Source: Rhodobacter aestuarii (GTDB lineage Bacteria > Pseudomonadota > Alphaproteobacteria > Rhodobacterales > Rhodobacteraceae). Taken from it: a stretch of 64,000 nucleotides of DNA. The position numbers and the translations under genes are program-made. Location: positions 62,001 to 126,000 of the forward strand of contig NZ_FTOG01000009.1 in assembly GCF_900156655.1 (NCBI RefSeq). Direction: 5' to 3'. The notes beneath the pieces were generated by a model that searched no databases, was not told the DNA's origin, and saw only the letters and a list, made by a program, of their open reading frames with translations. Numbering within the stretch: the first letter of the stretch is position 1; the number at the start of each line of letters is the position of its first letter. Shown in pieces: positions 18,699 to 30,283 of this stretch.

Positions 18699-20908
18699 CA
18701 GTTCGTCCCCCCGACCTGCATGACCCAGAACATGAGGCCGACGATGCCAATCACCATGGCGAAGGCGTAGTGGAAGAGATAGCCCGATTGCAGGCGTGCA
18801 GCGACACGGGTGAAGAAGGGGATCCAGCCCAAAGCAAGGCCATTGATCGCCCCGTCGATGACGGCACCGTCACCGCCCTTCCACAGCATCCGGCCAAGCG
18901 CCTTGGCGGGGTTCACGAAGATCATGTCGTAAAGCTCGTCGAAGTACCATTTGTTGAGCAAGAACCGATGCGCCCAAGGCATCGCATTCGCGGTCATGGC
19001 CGGCAGACGCGGCACGGCGATGTAGTAGACCCAGGCCAGCACAAAGCCGGTGATCATCGCGATGAAGGGCGAGATTTTCACCCAAGCCGGCACAAGGTGG
19101 GCTTCATGCAGAACGTGGTTGGTTTCCGCCATGAAGATCGCGCCTTGCGGGGCGACGGCAACAACCGCTTCATGCCCAGCTTCGGTGTTTTCCACCGCGC
19201 CATGATCGGCTTCTGCAATCCGCGCGGCATCCGCTTCATGACCTTCCTCGGCCATGGTGCCTGCCATCGCGGCTTCGTGGTTTTCCATCGCCTCGGTGGG
19301 CTCCACCGCCGCATGTTCCACCGCGTCGGTGGCGTGCTCGGTCCCGTGTTCGGTGCCATGCGCCGCCGCCGTTTCCGGCATGTTGAAGAAGCTGTTCACC
19401 CGATCGCCAAAGAACGAGGGGTAGAACACCATGCCCGAAAGCACCGCGCCAACCGCAAGCGCACCAAGCGGGATCAGCATCACGCGCGGGCTTTCATGCG
19501 CGTGGTCATGCGCATGATGATCGCCACGTTCCTTGCCAAAGAAGGTCATGAAGATCAGGCGCCACGAGTAGAACGAGGTCATACCCGCCGCGATCACCAG
19601 CGACCAGAAGGCAAAACCGCTGCCCGAGGCAAAAGCGCTTTCGATGATCGCATCTTTCGACAGATAGCCCGCAAAGCCGACCGGAATGCCAAACAGCGTC
19701 ACGAAGGGGATACCCACGCCGGTGATGGCGAAGGTGCCGATCATCATGATCCAGAAGGTGAAGGGGATTTTCTTCCGCAGCGCGCCATAGTTGCGCATGT
19801 CTTGCTCGTGGTGCATCGCATGGATCACCGAGCCCGCGCCAAGGAAGAGCATCGCTTTGAAGAAGGCGTGCGTCAGCAGGTGGAACATCGCCGCAGAGTA
19901 AACGCCCACGCCCGCGGCCACGAACATATAGCCCAGCTGCGAACAGGTCGAATAGGCGATCACGCGCTTGATGTCGTTTTGCACAAGGCCCACGGTGGCG
20001 GCAAAGAACGCCGTCGCAGCACCAATATAGACCACGAACATCTTCGCTTCGGGCGCATATTCAAAGAGCGGCGACATCCGGCAGACCAAGAACACACCCG
20101 CGGTCACCATGGTGGCGGCGTGGATGAGGGCGGAAACCGGCGTCGGGCCTTCCATCGCGTCGGGAAGCCAAGTGTGCAAGAAAAGCTGCGCCGATTTACC
20201 CATCGCGCCGATGAACAACAGCACCGCAATCAGGTTGGCCGCGTTCCACTCGGTCCACAGGAAATGAAGCTGGGTATCGGCGAGCGTCGGCGCATAGGCG
20301 AAGACGTCGTCCATCTTGATCGAGCCCGCCAAGAAAAAGAGCGCGAAGATGCCGAGCGAGAAGCCAAAGTCACCAACCCGGTTGACCACGAAAGCTTTGA
20401 TCGCCGCCGCGTTGGCCGAGGGTTTCTTGTAGTAGAAGCCGATCAGCAAATAAGAGGCAACGCCTACGCCTTCCCAACCAAAGAACATCTGCACGAGGTT
20501 ATCGGCGGTGACCAGCATCAGCATGGCGAAGGTGAAGAACGAAAGATAGGCGAAGAAGCGCGCCTTATAGCTTTCGTCATGGGTCCAGTTGTCGTCATGC
20601 GCCATGTAGCCAAACGAATACAGGTGCACGAAGGCCGAGACCGTGGTGACCACAATCAGCATGATCGCGGTCAGACGGTCGAGCCGGATCGACCAAGCGG
20701 TGTCGAGCGTGCCCGACTGGATCCAGTTCAGAAGGTGGATGTGCTGCGTGTCGCCATCAAGCGTCAGGAACACAATCCAGCTCAGCAGGAAGGACAGGAA
20801 CAGAAGGCCGGTGGTCAGCACCATCGCGCCCTTCTCGCCAATGTAACGCCAGCCGAAGCCGCCGATGATCGCGCCAATCAGAGGCGCCAGAAGGATGATC
20901 GTCGTCAT
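18698..20908 (-). CDS. nuoL: NADH-quinone oxidoreductase subunit L with a His/Glu/Ala-rich insertion
   Basis: A 736-aa antiporter-like subunit, the distal pump of complex I, with a C-terminal lateral helix. The core motif [21 protein letters not shown] is intact. The protein is clearly longer than E. coli NuoL (613 aa). The extra length is mainly a low-complexity hydrophilic segment at about residues 514-590, rich in His, Glu and Ala (for example [12 protein letters not shown]), with a second His cluster [10 protein letters not shown] near residues 460-470. Both lie towards the C-terminal part, before the final helices. The start is 3 nt after the nuoK stop. Confidence 0.95.
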   Translation of the reverse strand: MTTIILLAPLIGAIIGGFGWRYIGEKGAMVLTTGLLFLSFLLSWIVFLTLDGDTQHIHLLNWIQSGTLDTAWSIRLDRLTAIMLIVVTTVSAFVHLYSFGYMAHDDNWTHDESYKARFFAYLSFFTFAMLMLVTADNLVQMFFGWEGVGVASYLLIGFYYKKPSANAAAIKAFVVNRVGDFGFSLGIFALFFLAGSIKMDDVFAYAPTLADTQLHFLWTEWNAANLIAVLLFIGAMGKSAQLFLHTWLPDAMEGPTPVSALIHAATMVTAGVFLVCRMSPLFEYAPEAKMFVVYIGAATAFFAATVGLVQNDIKRVIAYSTCSQLGYMFVAAGVGVYSAAMFHLLTHAFFKAMLFLGAGSVIHAMHHEQDMRNYGALRKKIPFTFWIMMIGTFAITGVGIPFVTLFGIPVGFAGYLSKDAIIESAFASGSGFAFWSLVIAAGMTSFYSWRLIFMTFFGKERGDHHAHDHAHESPRVMLIPLGALAVGAVLSGMVFYPSFFGDRVNSFFNMPETAAAHGTEHGTEHATDAVEHAAVEPTEAMENHEAAMAGTMAEEGHEADAARIAEADHGAVENTEAGHEAVVAVAPQGAIFMAETNHVLHEAHLVPAWVKISPFIAMITGFVLAWVYYIAVPRLPAMTANAMPWAHRFLLNKWYFDELYDMIFVNPAKALGRMLWKGGDGAVIDGAINGLALGWIPFFTRVAARLQSGYLFHYAFAMVIGIVGLMFWVMQVGGTN

Positions 20909-20911
20909 GGC

Positions 20912-23030
<2,119 letters not shown>

Positions 23031-23031
23031 A

Positions 23032-24069
23032 TCAGCCTCCAATCGCCCAACGGGCCCACAGACCACCCAACACTTCAAACTTCGCCAAGAAGGCCACGAT
23101 CACGACCCAGCCGAGCGAGAGCGGCAAGAACACTTTCCAACCGATCCGCATCAGCTGGTCGTAGCGGTAGCGCGGCACGATGGCCTTCACCATGGCGAAG
23201 GCGAAGAACACCAGCACCATCTTGATGAACATCCACAGCGCGCCATCCGGGATGCCCGGAATGGGCGAGAGCCAGCCCCCGAAGAACAGAATCGAGGTGA
23301 GCGCGCACATCAGCCACACAGCGATATATTCGCCCGCCATGAAAAGCAGATAGGGGGTCGAGGAATATTCAACCATGAAGCCCGCAACGAGTTCGGATTC
23401 CGCTTCGGGAAGGTCAAACGGCGGGCGGTTGGTTTCTGCCAAAGCCGAGATGAAGAACAAGAACACCATCGGCAGATGCGGCAGCCAGTACCAGTTCAGG
23501 AACCCAAACGAGCCGCGCTGCGCTTCGACAATGGCCGAAAGGTTCATCGAGCCCGTGGACAAGATCACCCCGATGATGATCAGGCCCATCGAGACCTCAT
23601 AGGAGATCATCTGCGCGGCGGAGCGCAGCGAGCCCAAGAACGGGTATTTCGAGTTCGAGGCCCAGCCGCCCATGATCACGCCGTAAACCTCAAGCGAGGA
23701 AGCGGCGAAGACAAAGAGCACGGCGACGTTGATATCCGCCATCACCCAGCCTTCGTTGAACGGGATCACCACCCAAGCGACCATCGCCAGCACCAGGCTG
23801 AGCATCGGCGCGAGGAAGTAAACCGCCTTGTCCGAGCCTGCGGGCACGACGATTTCCTTGAACACATATTTCGCGGCGTCGGCCACCGATTGCAGAAGGC
23901 CAAAGGCCCCCACCACGTTCGGCCCCCGGCGCATCTGCACGGCGGCCCAAATCTTGCGGTCGCCCCAGACAAGGAAAAGAAGGCCAATCATCACGAAGGC
24001 GATGATCCCCAGCCCCTGCAAGACCATCAACAAGGCCGTGCCCAGCGGTGTTGCGAAAAACTCAGCCAT
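23032..24069 (-). CDS. nuoH: NADH-quinone oxidoreductase subunit H
   Basis: A 345-aa membrane subunit with about eight helices that forms the quinone chamber and the first half-channel. The conserved region [19 protein letters not shown] is intact, as is the [18 protein letters not shown] loop. Length is normal. It is separated from the upstream lipoprotein gene by 32 nt. Confidence 0.95.
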   Translation of the reverse strand: MAEFFATPLGTALLMVLQGLGIIAFVMIGLLFLVWGDRKIWAAVQMRRGPNVVGAFGLLQSVADAAKYVFKEIVVPAGSDKAVYFLAPMLSLVLAMVAWVVIPFNEGWVMADINVAVLFVFAASSLEVYGVIMGGWASNSKYPFLGSLRSAAQMISYEVSMGLIIIGVILSTGSMNLSAIVEAQRGSFGFLNWYWLPHLPMVFLFFISALAETNRPPFDLPEAESELVAGFMVEYSSTPYLLFMAGEYIAVWLMCALTSILFFGGWLSPIPGIPDGALWMFIKMVLVFFAFAMVKAIVPRYRYDQLMRIGWKVFLPLSLGWVVIVAFLAKFEVLGGLWARWAIGG

Positions 24070-24101
24070 GTTGTCCCTCAGCCCGTCTTGCTTTCATCGT
24101 T

Positions 24102-24497
24102 TCAAACCGTCGGAATGCCGCGCTCAACGCAATCGGCGAGCGTCACTTCCGCGTCGATCGTGCGCAGCCCCCGCGGGATTGCGTCCGAAATTAGGTATAC
24201 GGCGTCGGCGCTTAGGCCGTTGCCGCGCTTTTGCACCGTCGTGCGCACATGGCGCGCGAACCCATAGCCGCGGATTTGCGCATATTGCGCGGCGGCACAG
24301 GTGGCATAGGCGGTGGCCTTTGCCCGGTTGGTGGTGCCCGAAAGCGCCACCTCAAACCCCACAAGGTCGTTGTCGAGCAAACGCGTCTCGACCCCCTCAT
24401 AGGTGATTGTCGCGCCCTCCCCGGTTGCCGCGCAGGCGCTCAGCCCGGCCAGAAGGCCGGGAAGCAGTGCCGCGAGGATCAGGGGCGAACGGCTCAT
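24102..24497 (-). CDS. Small lipoprotein of unknown function between nuoG and nuoH
   Basis: A 131-aa predicted lipoprotein with lipobox LSAC (lipid cysteine at residue 22). The mature part has two further cysteines, C67 in a probable helix (AKATAYATCAAAQY) and C123 near the C-terminus (LADCVERG), well placed for a disulfide. This helix-Cys plus C-terminal Cys layout recurs in three other exported proteins of this operon (genes at 26563, 26835 and 27284). It begins 3 nt after the nuoG stop. No named family recognised. Confidence 0.75.
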   Translation of the reverse strand: MSRSPLILAALLPGLLAGLSACAATGEGATITYEGVETRLLDNDLVGFEVALSGTTNRAKATAYATCAAAQYAQIRGYGFARHVRTTVQKRGNGLSADAVYLISDAIPRGLRTIDAEVTLADCVERGIPTV

Positions 24498-24500
24498 GCT

Positions 24501-26501
24501 TTACTCCGCCGCCACCGCTTCGGTGCCACGCGATTTGGCAAGCGCCGAACATTCGGCCATCACCACAGAGGCGCGCGCGATCGGGTTGGTGAAGTAGTAA
24601 TCGCCCAAAGCGAGCCGGAAGCTCGCCTTGCCCATGTCGCGCCGCTCCAGCGGGGTCCAATCATTGGCGATCACCTGATCCACTTGGCCCAGATGCGGCA
24701 CCGCCTCAAGCATCGCGCGGCGCAGGCCAGCAAGGCTGTCCCACGGCTGTTTCGCGCCGAGTTCGGCGGAAAGCGCCCGCAAGATCGCCCAGTTTTCTTT
24801 CGCCTCGCCCGGCGCGAAGGTCGCGCGGAAGGCGAGTTGCGGGCGGCCTTCGGTGTTCACAAACAGCCCGTGCTCTTCGGTGTAAGCCGCGCCCGGCAAA
24901 ATCACATCGGCGCGCGAAGCGCCCCGGTCACCGTGGCTGCCTTGGTAGATCACGAAGGGGCCACCTTCGGAGGCCGGGGTGATTTCCACCTCGTCGGCGC
25001 CCATGTTGTAAATGACCTCAACACCGCCTTCGAGCGCGGCGAGAAGCCCGCCTTCGGTCACCGCGCCCACATCCAGCGCGCCAACACGGCTCGCTGCGGT
25101 GTGCAGCATCAGCATTTTGCCCGAAAGCGCCATCGCATTGGCGATCACCGCCTCGCCATCGGCTTCCGAGACAGCGCCTTGGCCCACAATCACAATCGCC
25201 CCCGGCGCGGCTTTCAGCCCCGCCAGCGCGGCGCGATCGGTGCCGACGTGTTCGTAATCGTAGGTCAGATCAACGGCGGGGCCGATCACGCGAACCTGCG
25301 CGCCCTTCGCCCAAGCCTTGCGGATGCGGGCATTGAGCACTGGCGCTTCGACGCGCGGATCGGTGCCGATCAAAATGATCTCTTCGGCGTCATCAAGGTC
25401 TTCAATCGCCACATTGCCCACATAGGCCGAGCGGTTGCCCACCGGAAGACGCGCGCCATCGGTGCGGCATTCGACCTTGCCCCCAAGGCTTTCGATCAGG
25501 GTTTTCAGGCTGAACGCGGCTTCGGTGGAGACCAGATCGCCGACCAGACCCAGAACCTTCTTGCCCTTCATGGCGGCGGCGGCGGCGGCGAGCGCCTCGC
25601 CCCAGCTCGCTTTGCGCAGCTTGCCGTTTTCACGGATGTAAGGCGTGTCCAAACGCTGGCGGCGCAGACCGTCCCAAATGAAACGGCCTTTGTCGCTCAG
25701 CCATTCCTCGTTCACGCCATCATGGTTGCGCGGCACGATCCGCTTCACTTCGCGGCCTTTGGCATCAATGCGGATGTTGGAGCCAAGCGCGTCCATCACA
25801 TCAATGCTTTCGGTCTTGGTCAGCTCCCAAGGTCGTGCGGTGAAGGCATAGGGTTTCGAGGTCAGCGCGCCCACTGGGCACAGGTCAATGATGTTGCCCT
25901 GCAAGTTGCTGTCGAGCGTGCAGTTCAGATAGCTGGTGATCTCGCTGTCATTGCCGCGCCCGGTTTGGCCCATTTGCGTGATCCCCGCCACCTCGGTGGT
26001 GAAGCGCACGCAACGGGTGCAGGAGATGCAACGCGTCATGCAGGTGGACACAAGCGGCCCGAGGTTGAGGTCTTCCGACGCGCGCTTCGGCTCGCGGTAG
26101 CGCGAGAAATCCGCCCCGTAGGCCACGGCTTGGTCTTGCAAATCGCATTCGCCGCCTTGGTCGCAAATCGGGCAATCGAGCGGGTGGTTGATGAGCAGAA
26201 ACTCCATCACCCCTTCGCGGGCCTTTTTCACCATCGGCGAATTGGTCTTGATCACGCTCGGCGCACCATCGGGGCCGGGACGCAGGTCTTTGATCTGCAT
26301 TGCACAAGAGGCCGTGGGCTTGGGCGGGCCGCCCACCACTTCGACAAGGCACATCCGGCAGTTGCCCGCGATCGACAGCCGTTCGTGGTAGCAAAAACGC
26401 GGCACCTCAATGCCCGCCTGCTCACAGGCCTGAATGATCGTCAGGCTGCGATCGACCTCGACCTCGATACCGTCGATGATGATCTTGCGCGTGTTCGACA
26501 T
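24501..26501 (-). CDS. nuoG: NADH-quinone oxidoreductase subunit G
   Basis: A 666-aa Fe-S subunit of the peripheral arm. Visible ligands: N1b 2Fe-2S cysteines near 37, 48, 51 and 66; the His-coordinated N5 motif following [16 protein letters not shown]; and [14 protein letters not shown] for N4. It is shorter than E. coli NuoG (about 900 aa) and matches the alphaproteobacterial/mitochondrial form, which has lost part of the molybdopterin-fold domain. The start MSNTRKIII at 26501 was chosen by homology to the NuoG N-terminus. The frame is open further upstream to 26807, but that lies in other genes. Confidence 0.94.
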   Translation of the reverse strand: MSNTRKIIIDGIEVEVDRSLTIIQACEQAGIEVPRFCYHERLSIAGNCRMCLVEVVGGPPKPTASCAMQIKDLRPGPDGAPSVIKTNSPMVKKAREGVMEFLLINHPLDCPICDQGGECDLQDQAVAYGADFSRYREPKRASEDLNLGPLVSTCMTRCISCTRCVRFTTEVAGITQMGQTGRGNDSEITSYLNCTLDSNLQGNIIDLCPVGALTSKPYAFTARPWELTKTESIDVMDALGSNIRIDAKGREVKRIVPRNHDGVNEEWLSDKGRFIWDGLRRQRLDTPYIRENGKLRKASWGEALAAAAAAMKGKKVLGLVGDLVSTEAAFSLKTLIESLGGKVECRTDGARLPVGNRSAYVGNVAIEDLDDAEEIILIGTDPRVEAPVLNARIRKAWAKGAQVRVIGPAVDLTYDYEHVGTDRAALAGLKAAPGAIVIVGQGAVSEADGEAVIANAMALSGKMLMLHTAASRVGALDVGAVTEGGLLAALEGGVEVIYNMGADEVEITPASEGGPFVIYQGSHGDRGASRADVILPGAAYTEEHGLFVNTEGRPQLAFRATFAPGEAKENWAILRALSAELGAKQPWDSLAGLRRAMLEAVPHLGQVDQVIANDWTPLERRDMGKASFRLALGDYYFTNPIARASVVMAECSALAKSRGTEAVAAE

Positions 26502-26512
26502 GGTCTCGTCCG

Positions 26513-26566
26513 TCACTTGGCTTGGGCGCGGCGGGCCGCGCGGTGAATGGCGTTTTGGGTGCTCAT
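26513..26566 (-). CDS. Possible 17-residue leader peptide before nuoG
   Basis: A mini-ORF ([17 protein letters not shown] then stop) begins in an ATGA overlap with the preceding lipoprotein gene and ends 11 nt before the nuoG start. The peptide is strongly basic. It may carry ribosomes across the gap to nuoG, which has only a weak Shine-Dalgarno, or may be chance. There is no independent evidence that it is made. Confidence 0.3.
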   Translation of the reverse strand: MSTQNAIHRAARRAQAK

Positions 26567-26835
26567 GCGCAGCCCCTCGGGAAGATCCATTGACCCTCTC
26601 TGAAATTATCTTCGGGCCCAGAGGCCACGGCACCGCGGCAAAGCGCATTGGCAGCGCGTTTCGCCTCGGCCCCTTCGTCATAGCCAAAGGGCTGGGCGGT
26701 GCGGCTGACCACCAAAGCATGGTCCGCCATAATCGCCCCGGTGTAGCCCTCAACCGCCGCCAAAGGCCCGATGCTATCGGGCCCGACGGGCAGCGCGCAG
26801 GCGGCAAGCGGCAAGGTCAAAGCAAGGGCGCGCAT
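26563..26835 (-). CDS. Very small lipoprotein of unknown function in the nuo operon
   Basis: A 90-aa predicted lipoprotein: signal [13 protein letters not shown] with lipid cysteine at residue 13. The mature chain has C66 in a helix ([13 protein letters not shown]) and C89 at the penultimate position (PRGCA), the same layout as the other small exported proteins here. The start at 26835 overlaps the upstream stop by 1 nt. The family is not recognised. Confidence 0.7.
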   Translation of the reverse strand: MRALALTLPLAACALPVGPDSIGPLAAVEGYTGAIMADHALVVSRTAQPFGYDEGAEAKRAANALCRGAVASGPEDNFREGQWIFPRGCA

Positions 26836-27284
26836 CAGTTGCCCCCCTTTGCGTCGATCTTCGGGCAATTGGCTTCCAGCGTGTAGAAATGCCCGTCAAA
26901 CACCTGCACATGCGCGGCATCGGCCAAGAAACCCTCGGCACCGGGACAGGCCGCGCCGATGGCGGAAATCACACCCAGTTTCAGCTCGGTCTCATCGGTT
27001 TCGGTCACGCCTTCCAGCGTCACTTCAAACACGTTGCGCCAACCGTCCCAGTAGATGCAGCCTTCATCATTGGTGGAGCCTTCTGGGCACTCCATCCCGC
27101 CAGTGATGATATTGTTGAAATACTGCACCTGCGCCCCGGTCGCGCCTTCCTTCATACGGATATGACGGTTGAGCGCGGGTTCATGGCCGCGCGCGCCCTC
27201 GCTTTGCGGGTGGTACTCCGCCACCGCCGGGGTGGCGAGCGCGGCAACCAGCACGGGAGCCATCAGGGCAGAAGGAAAACGCAT
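26835..27284 (-). CDS. Exported four-cysteine protein of unknown function in the nuo operon
   Basis: A 149-aa protein with a cleavable signal peptide (likely cut after AVA at about residue 22). The mature part has four cysteines (66, 76, 113, 140), so two disulfides are possible; C113 follows a helix (ISAIGAAC) and C140 lies near the C-terminus. There is an aromatic patch CIYWDGWRNVF. The start at 27284 gives a TGATG overlap with the preceding gene; the longer frame to 27308 has no support. No family recognised. Confidence 0.72.
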   Translation of the reverse strand: MRFPSALMAPVLVAALATPAVAEYHPQSEGARGHEPALNRHIRMKEGATGAQVQYFNNIITGGMECPEGSTNDEGCIYWDGWRNVFEVTLEGVTETDETELKLGVISAIGAACPGAEGFLADAAHVQVFDGHFYTLEANCPKIDAKGGN

Positions 27285-27694
27285 CAATTCCCCCCTTCCC
27301 AAGTGCACAGACCCACCATGCCAAAGGCCGGCTTGTCATGCGCGGTGGCGCGCTTCATCACGATCTCTTCGGGTGTATCCGAGATGCCAAGTCCGTTGCG
27401 CGCACAGTAAAGTTTTGCCACGGCCAGCGCCTCGGCCCGGTCGGCTTCGGTGAAAAAGCCGCCATTGCCACGGGTTACAAAGACCGTCACCGGCCCCGCG
27501 AACAAACCGTTGGAAGAGCGCTCAACCACCTCAACCTGGTCTTCTTCTTGCTGCGCGGCCACCACGTAAGATTGGCCGTTGGCAAAGAAATATTCGCCCT
27601 CGCGCAGATCGGCACCGGCCAAAGCGGGGCATGCGAGCGCAGCGGCCAAAGCCGCGCCCCCGATCCCTGCTGTGATGCCGACCCCGAACGTCAT
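27284..27694 (-). CDS. Exported two-cysteine protein of unknown function in the nuo operon
   Basis: A 136-aa protein with an N-terminal signal peptide (likely cleaved near LAG at residue 27). The mature part has beta-strand-like sequence followed by a helix EADRAEALAVAKLYC (C97) and a terminal segment with C130 (VGLCTWEGGN). That pattern resembles the lipoproteins at 24102 and 26563. It begins 3 nt after the stop of the preceding gene. No named family recognised. Confidence 0.72.
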   Translation of the reverse strand: MTFGVGITAGIGGAALAAALACPALAGADLREGEYFFANGQSYVVAAQQEEDQVEVVERSSNGLFAGPVTVFVTRGNGGFFTEADRAEALAVAKLYCARNGLGISDTPEEIVMKRATAHDKPAFGMVGLCTWEGGN

Positions 27695-27697
27695 CGC

Positions 27698-28075
27698 TTA
27701 TCTCCAAACCAAAATGCCCGGAACGAGCGACTTGCGAAGGCCGCCGTCATCCCAAAACACATGCGCGTGATTGTCTTGATTGATCTGCATAGAAACACGC
27801 CGATGATTGCCCTGCGGCAACAACCGCCCCACGTTCACCTCAAAGCTGCGCCCATCGGGCTGCGTGCAACGAAACGCCAGCCGCGCCGTATCCCCTTTGA
27901 TCTTAAACTTGATGTCGCGGCCCTCGCGCATCGTGACCTTGCCCGAGGTGTTGAACACCTGGCAGCTCGTCCCCTTCGGGAAGAAGCCAAAACCGACCGA
28001 CACCACATCGACACCCGCTGCTGCGGGGCTGGCAAGGGCAACCAAGGCTGCCGTTATGAGGGCCCGCATCCGCAT
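27698..28075 (-). CDS. Exported protein of unknown function directly after nuoF
   Basis: A 125-aa protein with a signal peptide ([21 protein letters not shown], cleavage near residue 20). The mature protein looks all-beta, with C38 (TSCQVF) and C70 (FRCTQP) able to pair, and a hydrophobic C-terminus ending VPGILVWR. The start at 28075 overlaps the nuoF stop by 1 nt. An in-frame ATG two codons later is an alternative. The family is not recognised; its helix/cysteine layout differs from the other three exported genes here. Confidence 0.72.
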   Translation of the reverse strand: MRMRALITAALVALASPAAAGVDVVSVGFGFFPKGTSCQVFNTSGKVTMREGRDIKFKIKGDTARLAFRCTQPDGRSFEVNVGRLLPQGNHRRVSMQINQDNHAHVFWDDGGLRKSLVPGILVWR

Positions 28076-29370
28076 CACTCCGCCGCCATCGCGCCCATAC
28101 GGCCCGTTTTGCGGGCTTTGATACGGTCTTCGATCTCTTCGCGGTAATGCCGGATCAGGCCTTGGATCGGCCAAGCCGCCGCGTCGCCAAGCGCACAGAT
28201 CGTGTGGCCTTCCACCTGTTTGGTCACGTCAAACAGCATGTCGATCTCTTCGATCTCGGCCTCGCCGCGCACCAAACGATCCATCACCCGCATCATCCAC
28301 GAAGTGCCTTCGCGGCAGGGCGTGCACTGGCCGCAGCTTTCGTGTTTGAAGAATTTCGACAGCCGCCAGATCGCTTTGATGATGTCAGTCTGCTGATCCA
28401 TGACGATCAGGCAAGCCGTGCCAAAGCTCGATTGCAGCTCGCGCATCCCGTCGTAATCCATGATCGCATCTTCACACAGATGCGCCGGGATCACCGGGCA
28501 GGACGCGCCGCCGGGGATGACCGCTTTCAGGTTCGACCAGCCGCCACGCACGCCGCCGCCGTGTTTCTCGATCAGTTCTTTCATCGAGATCGACATGCTT
28601 TCTTCGATCACGCAGGGCGTGTTCACATGGCCAGACATGGCAAAGAGTTTGACGCCGGTGTTGTTGGGGCGGCCAAACGAAGCGTACCAATCCGCGCCGC
28701 GGCGCAGGATCGTCGGCACAACGGCAATCGATTCAACGTTGTTCACCGTGGTCGGGCAGCCATAAAGGCCCGAACCCGCCGGGAACGGCGGTTTCATCCG
28801 CGGCATGCCCTTTTTGCCCTCAAGGCTTTCCAAAAGGGCCGTTTCTTCGCCGCAGATATAGGCCCCGGCCCCATGCGCCAGATAGACGTTAAAGTCATAG
28901 CCCGATTTGCAAGCGTTTTTGCCAATCAGCCCAGCGTCATAGCATTCGTCAATCGCGGCTTGGAGCGCTTCTTTCTCGCGCACATATTCGCCACGAATGT
29001 AGATGTAAGCCGCACAAGCCCCCATCGCGAAACCCGCAATCAGCGCGCCTTCAATCAGCGTATGCGGATCGTGGCGCATGACCTCACGGTCTTTGCAGGT
29101 GCCGGGCTCGGATTCGTCGGCGTTGATCACCAGATAGGCCGGGCGGCCATCCGATTGCTTGGGCATGAAGGACCATTTCAACCCGGTGGGGAAGCCCGCA
29201 CCGCCGCGGCCACGCAGCCCCGAGGCCTTGACCTGCTCGATGATCCAGTCCCGACCATTGGCCAAAATCGCCGCCGTGCCATCCCAGTGCCCACGCGCCA
29301 TCGCGCCCTTCAAGGAGCGGTCGTGCATCCCGTAGATGTTGGTGAAGATCCGGTCCTGATCTTTCAGCAT
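28075..29370 (-). CDS. nuoF: NADH-quinone oxidoreductase subunit F (NADH/FMN subunit)
   Basis: A 431-aa subunit carrying the NADH site, FMN and cluster N3. The glycine-rich NADH/FMN motif [16 protein letters not shown] (near residues 56-71) and the 4Fe-4S motif [12 protein letters not shown] with a fourth cysteine in TICALGD are intact. The start at 29370 has a good GAGGGAA ribosome binding site. The frame extends to 29514 without support. Confidence 0.95.
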   Translation of the reverse strand: MLKDQDRIFTNIYGMHDRSLKGAMARGHWDGTAAILANGRDWIIEQVKASGLRGRGGAGFPTGLKWSFMPKQSDGRPAYLVINADESEPGTCKDREVMRHDPHTLIEGALIAGFAMGACAAYIYIRGEYVREKEALQAAIDECYDAGLIGKNACKSGYDFNVYLAHGAGAYICGEETALLESLEGKKGMPRMKPPFPAGSGLYGCPTTVNNVESIAVVPTILRRGADWYASFGRPNNTGVKLFAMSGHVNTPCVIEESMSISMKELIEKHGGGVRGGWSNLKAVIPGGASCPVIPAHLCEDAIMDYDGMRELQSSFGTACLIVMDQQTDIIKAIWRLSKFFKHESCGQCTPCREGTSWMMRVMDRLVRGEAEIEEIDMLFDVTKQVEGHTICALGDAAAWPIQGLIRHYREEIEDRIKARKTGRMGAMAAE

Positions 29371-29545
29371 GTCTGTTCCCTCGATTAACGCGCGGCCGGG
29401 GTCCGGCCATCGCCGCACCGGTTGCCCGATGCGAATGTCTCTCTCCGTTCCGGGCCGAAGCCCGATCGGAACCGGGCGCCTGCCCGGGGTGCCGCCACGC
29501 CCCGAGGGGCGCAAGCGGCGCTATCTTACGCTGCAGCTTGGCGCG
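29371..29545 (-). other. Structured gap between the Pro/Ala/Lys-rich gene and nuoF
   Basis: This 175-nt gap in the nuo operon contains at least two short hairpins (6-bp stem GGCCGG/CCGGCC at 29394-29408, and a GGGC/GCCC stem with a CGAA loop extended by TTCC/GGAA at 29448-29471). There is no T-run on the minus strand, so it is more likely an mRNA-processing or stability element than a terminator. No ORF with a ribosome binding site was seen in it. Confidence 0.4.
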
Positions 29546-30178
29546 TCAGCGTTTGCGGCCCTTGCGCTTGGCACCGCCACCCGCCGGGGGCGATTTCGGC
29601 GCAGGCGCGGGCGTCGCACCAACCGGTTCAACCGGCTTGGCGGGTTGCGCCGAAGCGGGCTTTGCGGCCACCGCAGGCGCGGGCTTCGGTGCCGGTTGAG
29701 CCGCGGGCGCTGCCGGTTTCACCGCTGCGGGCGCAGGATTCGGCGCGGGCGCGGGTTGCGGCGCCGGTTTTGCAGGCTCGGGCGCGGCCTTGGCCATCGG
29801 GGCCGGCGCGGCTTCCGGTTTCGGAGCGGGCTTCGGCGCCGGCGCTGGCTTTTCAGCCACAGGCGCAGGTTTCGGGGCGGGCGCCGCCGGTTTCGCGGGC
29901 GCGGCGGGTTTCGGGGCCGTGGCAGCGGCAGCAACAGGCGCCGGGGTCGAGCGGCGCAGGGCGGCCACCTCGTCCGGGGTCATTTCGGTTTTCTTGGGCA
30001 GGCAGCCCATGATGAAGCAGGTGGTGCGCGCAACAATCAGCGCAGAGGCCACGCCAGCCACGAAGGCGGCGCCGACCGAGTTGGAGCCGAGTTGCCACAG
30101 CGCCACAAAAATAATGGCACCGACGACACCCCCAAATTTCCGGGCATTAGTTTGGCATTCAGCGTCGTTCATCGACAT
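29546..30178 (-). CDS. Membrane protein with a long Pro/Ala/Lys-rich tail, between nuoE and nuoF
   Basis: A 210-aa protein. Residues about 15-58 contain one or two hydrophobic helices (GGVVGAIIFVALWQLG and GAAFVAGVASALIVA), with cysteines at CFIMGC. After TPDEVAALRRS comes a roughly 130-residue low-complexity tail of Pro, Ala and Lys repeats (PKPAPAPKPA-like) ending in a very basic KRKGRKR. The tail resembles the linker of the adjacent NuoE, which suggests the two share an evolutionary or physical link. Function unknown; a membrane tether is only a guess. Confidence 0.75.
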   Translation of the reverse strand: MSMNDAECQTNARKFGGVVGAIIFVALWQLGSNSVGAAFVAGVASALIVARTTCFIMGCLPKKTEMTPDEVAALRRSTPAPVAAAATAPKPAAPAKPAAPAPKPAPVAEKPAPAPKPAPKPEAAPAPMAKAAPEPAKPAPQPAPAPNPAPAAVKPAAPAAQPAPKPAPAVAAKPASAQPAKPVEPVGATPAPAPKSPPAGGGAKRKGRKR

Positions 30179-30283
30179 TTTGCCTTTCCTTTCCCTCTTC
30201 CTGAGCGCTGGGGCGGACGTCTCGCCCCCGCTCTTGTGGTTTGATTTAGTCTTCCAAGTCTTTCGTCAGTTCAGTCTTCCGTC

